DNA of 64,000 bases from Leptasterias polaris (Eukaryota > Echinodermata > Asteroidea > Forcipulatida > Asteriidae), in the NCBI GenBank assembly GCA_037783415.1, contig JAZGTN010000059.1, forward strand, positions 3,782,001-3,846,000. Direction: 5' to 3'. Below the pieces are notes generated by a model. It did no database searches and was not told the origin of the DNA. It saw only the letters and a program-made list of their open reading frames with translations. This document shows positions 23,377-35,700 of this stretch, piece by piece. Every line of letters begins with the position of its first letter. The stretch's first letter is position 1. A program made the translations under genes and the position numbers.

Positions 23377-23518
23377 TCTGAGCCCAAGTTCATTAGAGCA
23401 GAAACTATTGACGAACATTTTCCTGCTAGGCAAAACTAAGCAGGATATCAGTTATATTTTGTACATGTAAAATTTGTGTTTTAGCTGGTGACCTTATTCT
23501 GGTAAGCATCATTTCGTT
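23377..23518. mobile_element. Partial GGGCCCAATTTCAT-family MITE
   Basis: Shares agcaggatatcagtta and gctggtgaccttattctggt, then aagcat, with the full copies at 2841 and 36303. The right end is missing. Confidence 0.6.
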
Positions 23519-23641
23519 TAGACCCAGTAACCATGTAACTGGGGCGCTGTACTCCTTTTTTCGAAATTTTGACATCATCGGTCGTACTGATGTCAAAATT
23601 TCGAAAAAAGGAGGAGTACAGCGCCCCAGTTACTGGGTCTA
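23519..23641. mobile_element. Foldback element with tagacccagtaac ends
   Basis: The left arm tagacccagtaac (interrupted by catgtaac), then tggggcgctgtactcc and ttttttcgaaattttgacat, is mirrored after an approximately 12-base loop, ending gttactgggtcta. The termini match elements I and III at 13.8-15.7 kb. Confidence 0.9.
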
Positions 23642-23750
23642 CATTTCGTTGTACTTCTAAAAAAAAGAACTTATGATATAGAAAGTATACAATTTCAATT
23701 GTTTATGCTTTTAACTAAACTTAAAATAAAGCAGCTCAGCAAATGATGTC

Positions 23751-23933
23751 TATAGACCTTATGTATATGACGTCATTTGAGTAGGGCGCCCTCGCCTAGA
23801 GGTCAAAAGGAAGATGTTCATTGGCCAGTCCTGTGCGCCGCGCGTACAAATCAGCGCATTTCCATTGTTTCATCATCAGTTTACCTCTAAGATGGCGGCT
23901 TGGTGACGTCAATGCATACATGTAAGGTCTATT
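23751..23933. mobile_element. TGACGTCA-bearing MITE, copy 1
   Basis: The TIRs tagaccttatgtatatgacg and the mirror at gtaaggtcta enclose about 175 bp, shared with 28047-28223 and 37645-37821. It carries tgacgtca near each end, and aagatggcggct beside the right one. Confidence 0.88.
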
Positions 23934-23978
23934 CTCTTAGCCCAGGTTGGACTCCTCCGTTGCATACAACGCGACGGA

Positions 23979-24512
23979 GTCCAGGGTATAAAGGTGCTCT
24001 GTCATTGCGAAAAAGTTTATGATAACATTTTTTCATATTTTTACCTTTTTGAGGAAGCTGAAACTTGACTCACATATTCTTTGTGTCCTGAACTTTACGC
24101 CTGCTCTATTCAGAATTGTAAATTTTATCCTTGGATGACATTATTGTGAAAATAAAATGGAAATTGATGCATTTGTTGCGACAGCCTAAACTGACAGCTT
24201 GTGAACCGCTTGAGAATGCTTACGCGCATGCGCGTTCTTTGTAAATGCTATGCATATCACGCATGCGCACATGAGCCTTAAAAGTCAATTGGTACAAGAT
24301 GGTCACATCGCTAGTGCACAACTCGGACTTATTTTCGGAAATAATGTCATCCATGGACCATGGGTGTATTTGTTAGTTGTGAATTCATAAAAAGTGTAGT
24401 TATGGACACCAAAAATATATGAATGGAGTTTCAGCTTCTCAAATCAGGTAAAAATATGAAAAATGTGTACCTAAAATTGTGTTCGTATTGTACAGGATCT
24501 TTATACCCAGGA
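23979..24512. mobile_element. TIR element, about 0.53 kb
   Basis: Left arm gtccagggtataaagg, then ttcatatttttacc and gaagctgaaac, is mirrored at the right by gtttcagcttctc, then ggtaaaaatatgaa and tttatacccaggac. The arms are about 110 bp and imperfect. It has no open frame. Confidence 0.75.
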
Positions 24513-24519
24513 CGTCAGT

Positions 24520-24527
24520 GCAGTGGC
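24520..24527. repeat. 8-bp target site duplication, left (gcagtggc)
   Basis: Identical to 25853-25860 and directly next to the CAGTGTTGTGAC terminus of the hAT-like element. Confidence 0.85.
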
Positions 24528-25852
24528 CAGTGTTGTGACTACACTGGTCGGGGCTGGTCGGCACTAACCAGTTCTAAATAAGCTTAAAAACTAAGGAATT
24601 CTTCTTACGTAACTGAAAACTATCAAAATCAAAAGTGTTGTTAAATCTTGTCCTCGACGATCGCGATTGATCATTTCTTGTTGTGTCATTTTTATTTCAA
24701 GTTGACTGTTTGATGCAGCGATGTTTCCCCTTTCCATGTTAGCAGAAAAAAATATATTCTCACAGCGTCTGATTGCTGCCGCATCCTTTGAGTAAAGCAT
24801 TAGAAAAACCTAGGAACCAGACGATAGTAGAACGTATAGCTCTACGTTACGCATCAGTACACGTAGCCAGACTTCCTCTTTTGATGCATGTGTTTTATTT
24901 TTTATCTAACTCACCAAGTTGTGAGCACACATGTCGTTCGTTCACGCGGCAGTGTTATTTTTCTTGTCGTTATTGTACAACAGATACGACACTCATTAGA
25001 ACCCTCGCTTCACGCCGCTCCGCCATACCAGTTGTTCACAAATCGTTCTCCACTGTTTCTTCATTATTGTGTTCACGAGGGAGATATAGACAAGAAAATT
25101 ATTTTCTTACGGAAGTATGAAGAAAGAAAGCGCACATCTCCGAGCAGTGCACAATCCAATATTTTTTTTTATAGTCTGGACCGTACATGCGTAACTGCGC
25201 AAACCACATTGACTTCTACTGGGTACTTGACTCACTGCACATTAGACTTGTTAAAAGTCCATCAATTTTCAAAGGTTTCTGCGTTCAGCGCTCGCACACC
25301 AAATGTATCGCGATCTTCTGTCCCCATTTTTCTCACTGGATTTACACGATTCACACGGGTCAACTTTTTGGTTAAAGAAAAAGAATTTCTGGCAAAAACC
25401 GGAGGAATCACATCCCTGGATCATTCTATGTTTTCTTAATACTAACTTACCTTATTAAGTTGCAAGAATTTTACACAACTTACATTTAATAAATAACAAA
25501 TACTTTATTTGATTAAATTTGACACTCGTCTCATTTCACTTGTCAGCTCCAGATATATGAAGGATATTTAGAATTAATTTGTGAGGTACATGTATAAGCA
25601 GGCTGGGTATAAGAACTTGATATATGGCTCAACATGTGTACTTCTATAATTCAGCAAAATACATTGTATGTTGTTAGTGTCTAGAACCCATAAAATATGT
25701 ATTTTTAAGGGTGTAAAATGTAAACATTTTCGGGGCCACCCCCTTTGGACCCCTGATGAACGCCTCGCGCAAGCGCTCGGTACATGTACCTCGCTTAGCT
25801 CACTCCTCTGTGAAAATTAACCGGCTCTTAAAAACTTCTGGTCACAACACTG
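24528..25852. mobile_element. hAT-like DNA element, 1325 bp, probably non-autonomous
   Basis: The termini CAGTGTTGTGAC and GTCACAACACTG are perfect 12-bp inverted repeats starting with the CAG typical of hAT, and they are bordered by perfect 8-bp duplications (gcagtggc), the size hAT transposases make. The inside has an open frame of 183 codons (24888-25439) with no hAT dimerisation or DDE-type signature that I can see. The element is probably an internally deleted derivative mobilised in trans. Confidence 0.82.
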
Positions 25853-25860
25853 GCAGTGGC
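25853..25860. repeat. 8-bp target site duplication, right (gcagtggc)
   Basis: Matches 24520-24527 exactly. Outside it, actgactgacgtcc mirrors ggacgtcagt on the left, so the insertion landed in an older inverted repeat. Confidence 0.85.
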
Positions 25861-26139
25861 ACTGACTGACGTCCTACCAGGGCTATCTATTCTCTTTGAA
25901 ATTGGGCCCTGCTAGTGCGATGATACTTCACCCAGGGGACAGAGAAATTGTGACATGAGGAAGGGTAACTGAACCTGCATTTTTTATATGGCCAAGGATA
26001 CGGGACAGAGGAATACCAGTACAGTGGATTGACCGTAGAAGAATGGGCAATCTCGTACAGTCTGTTTATTCTCAAAGTTTTACTCACTAATCAAATAAAA
26101 AAGGTTGACTTGGATGTTTATATATAAAACAAATTGTTC

Positions 26140-26272
26140 TGCATTCATGCAATAGTGAGAATATTTGTACAAGTTGAAGATGGAATGTTTAATTCAAGTC
26201 GGCTTCACCTCATTGAGTGGAACATTCCATCTTTCAACTCTTTGAAAATATTCTCACCATTGCATGAATGCA
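26140..26272. mobile_element. Hairpin element upstream of ZFYVE26
   Basis: tgcattcatgcaatagtgag, then aatattt and gaagatggaatgtt, is mirrored by aacattccatcttt, aaaatattctcac and ttgcatgaatgca: about 50-bp arms with a short loop. It ends about 240 bp before the first ZFYVE26 exon seen. Confidence 0.8.
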
Positions 26273-26515
26273 AAAACGGGTGAGTTATTTTTTACGTTTT
26301 CTACCCCCATGGTACAGGGCACTCCACTTTCATTGCAAAAACTTGAAGTCGTTGGGAGTACTTTGAAGGGGCACCAAGGCCATGATCAGGAGTAGTGGAG
26401 CATCAGTAGCTTTGATTATCCAGCCTATAATTCCAGGTCTAGAAAATTCATCAAAATCATTTACATTTTCAGAATTTAATTAGTCAGCTACTAATCAAGT
26501 TTTATTTTATTTTAG

Positions 26516-26562
26516 ATTAACCTCTTGACCCAATTTGGGTTAGTGTGGTGAGACTTTCCACA
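26516..26562 (+). promoter_or_regulatory. ZFYVE26: 5' UTR segment and start context of ZFYVE26
   Basis: An acceptor (attttattttag) precedes 26516, so the 5' UTR is probably split and the promoter lies farther upstream, unseen. The start codon at 26563 has a good animal context (A at -3, G at +4: cacaATGG). Confidence 0.55.
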
Positions 26563-26795
26563 ATGGCGTACTACACCCCAATCTCCAATAACACGCATCC
26601 CTTTGGACAAGAGGAGGAAGTGTCTAGGCAGCAGCTCTTTGTAGCCTTCTGTAACCATCTCCACCTCGGACAATGGGAGCTTGTCAGGGCATGCGCCAGA
26701 GGACTACTGGAGTTTGGTAACGTGGGACAAGGGACAACAGAGCCTGATGTGAGGAAAGTACTGGAGGCAGTGGTTGAACATCCATACGATTGCAG
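26563..26795 (+). CDS. ZFYVE26: ZFYVE26 coding exon 1
   Basis: Residues 1-77, donor TGCAG|GTAAAT, ends in phase 2. Holds the conserved N-terminal block (HPFGQEEE, LFVAFCNHLHLGQWELVRAC). Confidence 0.92.
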
Positions 26796-29700
26796 GTAAA
26801 TAAGTCTGTCCGGAGTCGGACCTTAGCGGTTGCCTGCTCGCAAAATGGGAGAGGCAATAGGGGCGAGTCAAAACCCTTTGCTTGGTGCCCGATACTAATG
26901 GTTACTTTTTAGTGAGCAAGGTCTAGTCAAGTAAACCTTTGTGTACATACAATTTATGGAAATCCCTGCTGTCGCTACAAAATTGTTGTTAAATTATAAG
27001 CCCATCAAAAAGGAAATATTTCCCCCTGAGAAGACTTTTCTTCCTTGCTTCATCAGCCATATTTTGTTTTATGGGGAAATTCTATTACCCTTATTATTAT
27101 TATTATTATTATTCAAAATACAAACATGTACGTATACAAAGTAGGAAATGTCATACATCAAGGACAGTCAAGATGAAAGACTAATTGTATAACAAATACC
27201 AATAAAAAAGAATAGATGTAAATAGAGGTACAGTAGGTAAGAATGAGATGGGGATGAGGAATGTATAGAAGGGGAGCGGATTGGGGAAGTGGGGAAGTGG
27301 GGAAGTGGGAGGGAGTTCAACAAGCAGAGTAAAGACGATCCAATCTAAGATGGCCAGGGTGAACAAAATCGAAAACACTGTGACTCAAAAGCCTTGTTTG
27401 TTGGTAAAATTAAAGGGACACGTTGCCTTGTAACGGGCGAGTTGGTCTAATAAAAAGCGTTTGTAACCGTTAGTTATATAATGCATATGGTTAGAAAGAT
27501 GTTTTAAAAGTAGAATACAATGATCCACACAAATATGCCTCGAAATTGCGTGGTTTTCCTTTTACTTTGCGAACTAACACGGTCGGCCATTTATCAACCG
27601 TGTTAGTTCAAACGCTTTTTATTAGACCAACTCGCCCGATCCAAGGCAACGTGTCCCTTTAAGCCGCATGTTTGAAATCACAGAAGAAGATAATTAGTTG
27701 TACCTGTACGAGAAATTAAGTTGTACACAAGAGTATATATATGCCGCACCTACGATATAAAGTCAAACATACGAGATAGTAACTCAAATGTGCGAAATAT
27801 ATGTAAGTCATACGTACATGATAAAAATGTACCCCTTTTTAGGGCCCATGTCATACAAGGACTTTTTGTCTCATACGACTAATAATCTCTTACACTGTGT
27901 TTTACATTACTTTAATATCTTGTACATTTGTACATAAGACTTATTATCCTGTATGCATGACTTATTATCTTGTACGTACGGCTTAGTTTTGCACAAATTT
28001 CCTTAGTTGCAGCATTATACTTCCATACAATTGTAAGGTATGATACAATAGACCTTATGCATATGACGTCATTTGAGTAGGGCGCCCTCGCCTAGAGGTC
28101 GAAAGGAAGATGTTCATTGGCCAGTCCTGTGCGCCGCGCGTACAAATCGGCGCATTTCCATTGTTTCATCATCAGTTTACCTCTAAGAGGGCGGCTTGGT
28201 GACGTCAATGCATAAGGTCTATTCAGATATTTGTAGTTCTAAGTCCACTACTTAAGACTCTGGCCTTGATTGCAAAGTGCTGGCAGGAAATGGTTGTGTG
28301 TTTTAACCAGCACATTTTGTATTAAACTTCCTGTATTATCAATTGTGTTAAACAATCAGTGGCCTTCATGTCAATAATTCCAGGGTCCCAAAAAGTAAGG
28401 CCCATTATAAAAATATGTCAATGAAAATCAGATTAATAAGTTAGATTAATATCCTTGTTCAAAAGAACTCATAACTTCAAACTAAATGTAGTGTTTAAAA
28501 GGAACGCATAAAAATTTACCTTAAAACAAAAACATTTTTTTAAGGAAAGAAAATCACACAAAAAAGATTTGAATTACAAAACTCACTTGTATTTAAAGTA
28601 AAATATCCAAGAGTAGGCCTTTTATATGTAGGCGTTTTCTGCCTTCTTCGAAGATTTTATGGGTTTGTGTGTAATTCAATCTAATTAAGTTCCAGGTGAC
28701 ACTGTTTAAAAGCAATTCTAATCAGCATTAATTGAAGATGGTTATGATATTTTACAATATCTGTAACTCCCTCAGTGAATTGCTGGGATCCTTTCTCACT
28801 CATCCAAAATCCCACTCCATTTGAAAACTCAACTGGGTGTTGAGCTTTACCATATGATGGAGCATCCACTCTTTTAAAAGCAAGGCAGATTTAGAAATAG
28901 TTAATTTAGAACGGAGTCATGAGCGGTCTATATAGGTGATGCTCGACAGCCTGAAGTACATGACTTAAGTGACAGTGGCTTGTTGAATCGGGTACTGAGA
29001 ACCTTGTACTAGTTCGTGAAGTTCCATGAAATTTGCTCTAGCTACTTCACTTTATTTTGTATCGTTACTAAGGTTTTATGCATCCTTTTTTGTTTTGTTT
29101 TTGTACAAATTGTACGATTAGTTTGGCATCTGAGAGTCTCCCATCAGCACATCACATAGCATGGCTTGCTCAACAAGAACACAGAAACCTAACCACAGAC
29201 CTAGTGGTGAGTATAAAAAACACTATAGCAACTTTCTTTGTTGCTTATTTTTTATAATTTTCCCCCGCATTTTCTCATAATGTAACCAAGGGTTCTCAAC
29301 CATCACCTTGGACTCTGAGTCGCAGAGTGAAAGGGAACCAGTGAAGAGAAGACAGTGATGAAGCCTACTGGGTTTGGACCAAAGGTTATAGAGTGCTGAA
29401 GGCGAAAGATGGGGACACCGGCTGAATGTGAAATGTGCGCTGGACGCCATTTCACCAAGCAACTCTTTTGATGCAACAATAGATCAAGTGCAGACAATGA
29501 CCATCGCTGTCAATGATATAACAAAACATCTGCTTGCTGAAGTGGCTCCCATGCGTATTTCACATTCCAACAATAGATAGAGCTTCAGTTTCCCATCTTG
29601 CGTTTCCGGTGCTCTATAACATTCGGTTTGGACCCCCAAAAACCAGTCCACATGAAACTTTCTTGTCCAAGTTTTTACTAGTCCGTTTTTAAATGACTTA

Positions 29701-32700
29701 TGCTACATTATTATTATTATTATTATTATTGGTTTATTAAAAATTCAAGGGCTGAATTGAGTTTAAAAGACATACAACAAGAAAAAATAAAATATAAACA
29801 TTAAAAAGGGAAGTGTTTACAGAAAAAAATGTTAAAAAGATTTAAGTACATTATACAAAAATACTTGGATTCCAGCTCCATTAAAAACACAAGTAGTAAA
29901 AATTCAACTGTTGAGAAGTGTGGTTAGAGAAGGAAGCGGGCTGTTTTTATACCTGTTGGTTCTACACTTGATTGAGCAAAGTTTGTTAGCATTTCTGAGA
30001 TTATTATTTCTGTTGGGTGGGAGGAAGTGTCTATAGTTGTTAGAACTTAACAGTGATTTACCAAACTTAGAAAAGAGTTGTTGGAGTCAGTCTGACAGAA
30101 ACGGGTGACAAACCAACCTGGGCATAAATTTCACTGAAAGACTTAGCACTACAAAAGCCCTTTGTTAGGATAATGCGGAGGGCCTTTCTCTGTAATTTCT
30201 CCAGACAATCCAATTGTGTTTTACTAAGACTGGAGAACCAAACTGGACAGGCATATTCAATTGTAGGCCTAACATACATAGTATATATCATCAGTACATG
30301 TAGGTCTTTAACAGGAGTACAACACCGCTTGAGTTGACGTAGGAAAAAAAGCTTGCGGTTAAAAGACTTGCACATCTGATCAATTTGGGTGTCCCATTTA
30401 AGGTTACAAACAAATGTACTTTGAACATGTACGCCTAGAAATTTTCAGACAGTTTGATTAATGAATGAGCCATCAATATTAAAAGAAGGTGCTACTGGTG
30501 GAGAACGCTGAAAACAAAAATTCATTGATTGACACTTGGAAGGATTTAGTCTCATATTGTTAACAGTAGTCCATTGTTGGAGATGATCTAGTTCGTTTTG
30601 CATGCTACTAGTTTGATCAGAGTTCTTAAAAGGTTGAGTAAGTGTCATATCATCAACATATTTAAAATGCGAAACCTCAGGCAAGTTAGTGACAAAATCG
30701 TTAATCATAACTAAAAAAGCGATTGGTCCAATTTTGGTGCCCTGAGCAACACCTGCATCAACAGTTTCCCAGGATGATAAGACACCATTATATCGAACTG
30801 ATTGTAAACGAGATGACAAAAAGTTTGTAATCCATGGCACAATAGAGGATCTGACACCAAGTTGGATGAACTTTTGAATTACCATCTGATGATCTACTCT
30901 ATCAAACGCTTTGCTGAAGTCCGTAACAACTAAGACAGCAGAATTTTGAGGATTATCAGTGGCACTATAAATGGTATTCAAAAGCTTAACCAAGCAAAGT
31001 GATGTTGATGAACCTTTAAGTGATCCAAATTGGTTTTTGTCTAAAGAAGTTCCAATGTCTTTCATTATCCAATCCGCAACAAAACTTTCAAACACTTTAG
31101 CAAAAATACATGTAAGTGCTATCGGACGTAGATTATCCATTGTTGGGGGATTGGTCTTGGGTATAGGGACAATAAAAGCCTTTTTCCAGATAACAGGTAT
31201 AATTCCCTCTTGGAGAGAACAATTAAAAATGTCAGACAGAGGAAAACAAAGTTCATGATGCGAATTCTTTCACTAGGCGCGGTGGAATACAGTCTGGTCC
31301 TCCACTCTTGTTTAAATTGATTATTCTTAATTTATTGAAGACGTCCATAGGGGTAATAACAGGAACTGCAGATTTTGCGGGTAGATATGCAGGTAGCCTA
31401 GCAGGATCTAATTTAGGGATGTCCTTCGCTACAGAGATGAAGTTGTTGTTGATTTCATTTGCTATGTCAAATGAAGACGCACCGGGTATGAGAACTTTAT
31501 TTTTCTGATTCAGGCCAGTCATTTTTTTAATTTGATGGTGCCACTGCCTTGGATTAGATAATCTCAGTCTGGCCACTTTGCAGTTATAGAAAGTAAGTTT
31601 TGCTCGTTTTATAAGTCTGATTACCTTGTTACGGAGTAATCTCCATAGAGAAAGCTTACCACTGTTGAAAGCTTTCTGACGCTTGACAATAAGTGATTTG
31701 AGTTTTGCGGTTATCCAAGGTTTGTCTGTGGATTGGGTCGAGACTGTCTTGGTTGGAAAGAATTCATCAACGGCACCCATAAAGGTCTGATAAAAGACAT
31801 CAGTTTTAGCACTTGCTGATGGCGCTGATTTAACATCATTCCAATCGTATTGTGTTATCCATTGACCGAATTTTCTTTTGTTCGAATCTCTGATTGGTCG
31901 AACAATTCTACGATGAACAATACTCTGCTTCTTTGATGAGTGTAGTGGATTCCAAAAGACCATGTTGTGGTCACTTAGACCAATCGGTGATGACACCTGT
32001 GGAGTATAATAGAAGGCTTGCATGTTCGTTAAGATTTTGTCGAGAATTGCATTGCCTCTAGTTGGTGTATTTACAATCTGGACAAGACCTGTCTGACGAC
32101 ATACAAGATTGGTGTTTAACTTGTTGAAATCCCCGAGGATGGCAATACTCGCTGCTGGATATTTGGGTTGGAGAAGATCAAGAGACGTGGATAAATGTTC
32201 GATGAGTATATTATCATGTGGTGATGAAGGTGGGTGGTACACAACACACAACAACAAACTGGAAATCATTCGGGGTAAACGAGTAGGACGAGCCCAAATC
32301 ATAACACTTCTAGATCTTCAGGAACTTCTAACTCGGTAATGTTTCTTATCTGGATATTATCTCGGATGTAAAAAGCCACACCTCCACCCCTTTTATGGCT
32401 CCGAGGTTTACTAACTAAATTATATTCAGGAATACTGAAGTAGTTTGAGTTCACAGTTGGTGGGAACCAGGTTTCAGCAACTGCAGCAATGTCGATGTGA
32501 TTGGAGGTTAATATCATTTGCAATTCATCCACACGTTGAACGAGAGATCTAGCATTAATCAGTATAAAAGATGGCGTGTTAATGGGCTCAGTTTGAAAGT
32601 TAAAATCCTGTTGAATACGAACTTTCGTTAAGTTTTGTTTTCGGGAACCACAACGGGGGTGTTCATCGTGTTGAGCATAAGGCTTCCGGCTTTGGGATAT

Positions 32701-35700
32701 GATGACATTTATTTTTCGGAAGCGGCGAGCTCTTTTGCCTCGTTTCGTCCTCATTTTCCTGGTTTTGCAAATGTCAAGAGATTTCAAGGTGTGCCACACA
32801 TCGTTTGGTAGTTTAAAGTCTCGGTTACCTGTGACTGGTTTGAGCTCCAGAAGTTCAAGTCTTGAGTAACGTTGACGTTTAAGATTCTGTTTAAAAGGTG
32901 GTTCAGTTACGTTACAGACGCCATATTGAGTTGGTATACGTGACTGTGTCTTCATAGGCGCTGAGTGGTGGGTACCAGCCAAACTGTTCAGTATGCCCAA
33001 AGCCAGCACTATATTGTACATGGCGTACAGTTCATTCGGATACATGATGGCAGGGTGTGGGAATGAAAGTTAAAAAATTGATCAAACACAGTATTACCAC
33101 TTCCAGCAGTTGACAGAAACACGGATCCAATCCAGAGTGTTGATACTCGGCATACACAACAAAAAAGTTGGGTTTAAAACGGTCAAAACGAATAAAAAGA
33201 CAACATTCAAAGAGGAGACGAAGTCGCTGCGTGTTGTCGCGCTGACCTCAAACACAAGACTATTATGTATTATAACTAGTGTGCTAGAGCAATTAGAGTT
33301 GGCTGTTGCAAACTGCTTACCAACCCAAAGGACCTAGGGTATAAATGCGAAAAATATTTAACGACCTGACGTTTTGACCCTAGCACTAGCGGAGCCCTCC
33401 TCTTTTTGCCTTCGAGAAAGACTCTGCTAGAGGCGAAACTTCAGGCCATTAATTAATTATTGAACTTGTAAACTTGGTATATCTGTGTGTTCAACTAAAT
33501 AAGTTGAAGGCTTTTTTAAAATGCTTTTTAAAATTTTCCGTAATTTAGGAGAGACTTCCACACACCCTAAGTGCCTTCATTGAGTTTAGACTTCTTCTCT
33601 TCAATGTAAAAGACTGCACCTCAGCTGCTGTCATTCAGGTACGTTAGTGTTTTGTTATTATTATTATTATTATTATTACTAGCGGGAAAAGGTTATAGCA
33701 CGTCCCTGATCATTATAGACCCTTTGCACAACTCGCAACGCACTTACACGCGCGTCTCCTGTCTGGCATTTTGGGAGTCAAAATGTGCACAAAAGGAATT
33801 GACTCCCAAAAAGGCGGAAATGGTACACGCACACATGCACCTCCGAACAATGCACATTTTGACTACCAAAATGGCGAACAAGAGACGCACGTGTAAGCGC
33901 ATTGTGCAATGGGTCTAAAGACCCTTTGCTTATGACATCACACTCTCAAAAAGCGCCCTCACTGAGGCCAAAAAGTGCACTCACTGAGGCCAAAGGAGGC
34001 AGATCAATAGATGATAGCTGTTCTCTGTGCATAAAAACGTGTGCATGACCTCAGCATCCCCCCGTAGCGTTTCGCGTAAAGGGGTCTATTAAAGCGCCAT
34101 ACAACTTTCACAACCTGTAGATAAAACATAAGAGAGCCTTTTACATACATGTACATACATAAATACAACATTGCATGAGCTAAAGTAAGATTATTATTAA
34201 ATATTTCTGGCAATGAAACCAAGGATGCCAGTGAACTTCATCACTGTACATGCAGCTTGCAAGCCTGTGGAAACCTGTAAGCAAGGGTGCTTGCTGTGTA
34301 AACCAGAAACACCAGGGTTAACCCCTACTCTTCCGTGTTAAGTGTTCTGGGTTCTTCTACATGTGCACTACCAATCATGGGACCTGTGGCTTAATGTCCC
34401 ATTTTAAGGACAAAGCAATTATGGTACAGTATCTTGCTCAAGGACATAAGTTTCAAGACCGGGACTCGAACCCACACTCTGCTGGTCAGAAACATCACAG
34501 CTTGAATCTTGTGCTCGTAACTGCTCGGCCACGACATGCTGCATCATTTGGAGTGTATGGTTAAGATGGTGTTGTATTTAAATGAACGGTGTTTATTGTT
34601 CTGTGTTCTCATGTTTTCCATAGGATGTTTATAAGCTATATCTTCACGTACAAACAATTCACAATGCTGACGGGTTAAGAAACCCTCTCCCAAGGAATCC
34701 CCAGGACCTGCTGGTAACGGAGAGACTGAGGACTTTTCTCAAGACGGTCATCCAGCATGATGCCCATCTTGGCGACTCCATCCTCCACAAACTCAAGCTG
34801 CCTGCCTCCTCGAGGCATCATCAGCACAATCAGAGCCTCCAGCAGGTTTACCTTGACTGCCTCACAGAAGATGTCTCCTCGCTGAGACAGCCACGAGGAG
34901 ACAACGTGGAGAAAATCATCACCAGAGTCTACAAGGTTTTGTCCCTGATGGACCCCACAGAAAATATGAAAGATCTCCAAGTGGAGCTTCTCTTCCTAAA
35001 TGTCTTAGATCTGACACGAGCTCCACACAACCTCCTCAGAATCCCGTCTCTGTATTCTTCCCTCCTCGGCCGAGAGACCTCATACCTCATCAAAGAGTTT
35101 TGTAGGCTTGAGGGACGTGAGAGGATACAGGAGCTGAACCGGGAGCTGAGGACCTCTAACTCCAAGCTGGAGGTCCTGTCGCAGGAGTTGAGAATCACCT
35201 TGAGGTTAGCGCAGATGACGGATAGAGAGCTTGCGTGGAAGGAGATGTTCCATCATGCACTTTTGCGCGAGAGGCACGTACTGGCAAATGTAGTGGTGAG
35301 TAATAAACTCATGTTTAATCTGTTCTTCCTTTTTGGATGTGGAGAGAAGCTTTTTATCTAAAGATGTGTCCCCACTTTCATAAAGAGACGGGCATGGCAA
35401 AATGGACTAAAGCTAAGTTTTCAAATAATGAACCACAAGGGTAAATTTTAAATGATTTTGGTTGAACAGTCATTTTTTCTTTGTTCAACCCAAAATCAAT
35501 ACAACGTTTTGAAATACTTGCATTTTAACCCTCCAGTATGGACACTTACTCCAAAATGCCTTAAAATCTAAAAATCTGTTTCTGGAGTCAGCCAACCCAT
35601 ACCTCACGATGCCACAACATTGGCATTTTGAGGCACACACATGCTGATGTAGAGAGTAGAGCCATAGCCCAAAGTGCTTCATGGTAGTGGTAAACTGGAG

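Larger units (their letters stand above)
29707..33340 (-). mobile_element. CR1/L2-type non-LTR retrotransposon, degenerate
   Basis: On the minus strand, about 3.6 kb: an upstream stretch, an endonuclease, a reverse transcriptase and a 3' UTR ending in an (AAT)n tail (29707-29730). It sits in ZFYVE26 intron 2, opposite to the gene. The coding part is broken by two frameshifts and at least one stop, so it cannot make a working protein. The break points are few, suggesting fairly recent loss. Confidence 0.9.

Noticed and set aside
24888..25439. 183-codon open frame inside the hAT-like element
   Set aside because: No domain or motif of a transposase is visible and codon use looks random; kept only as part of the element.
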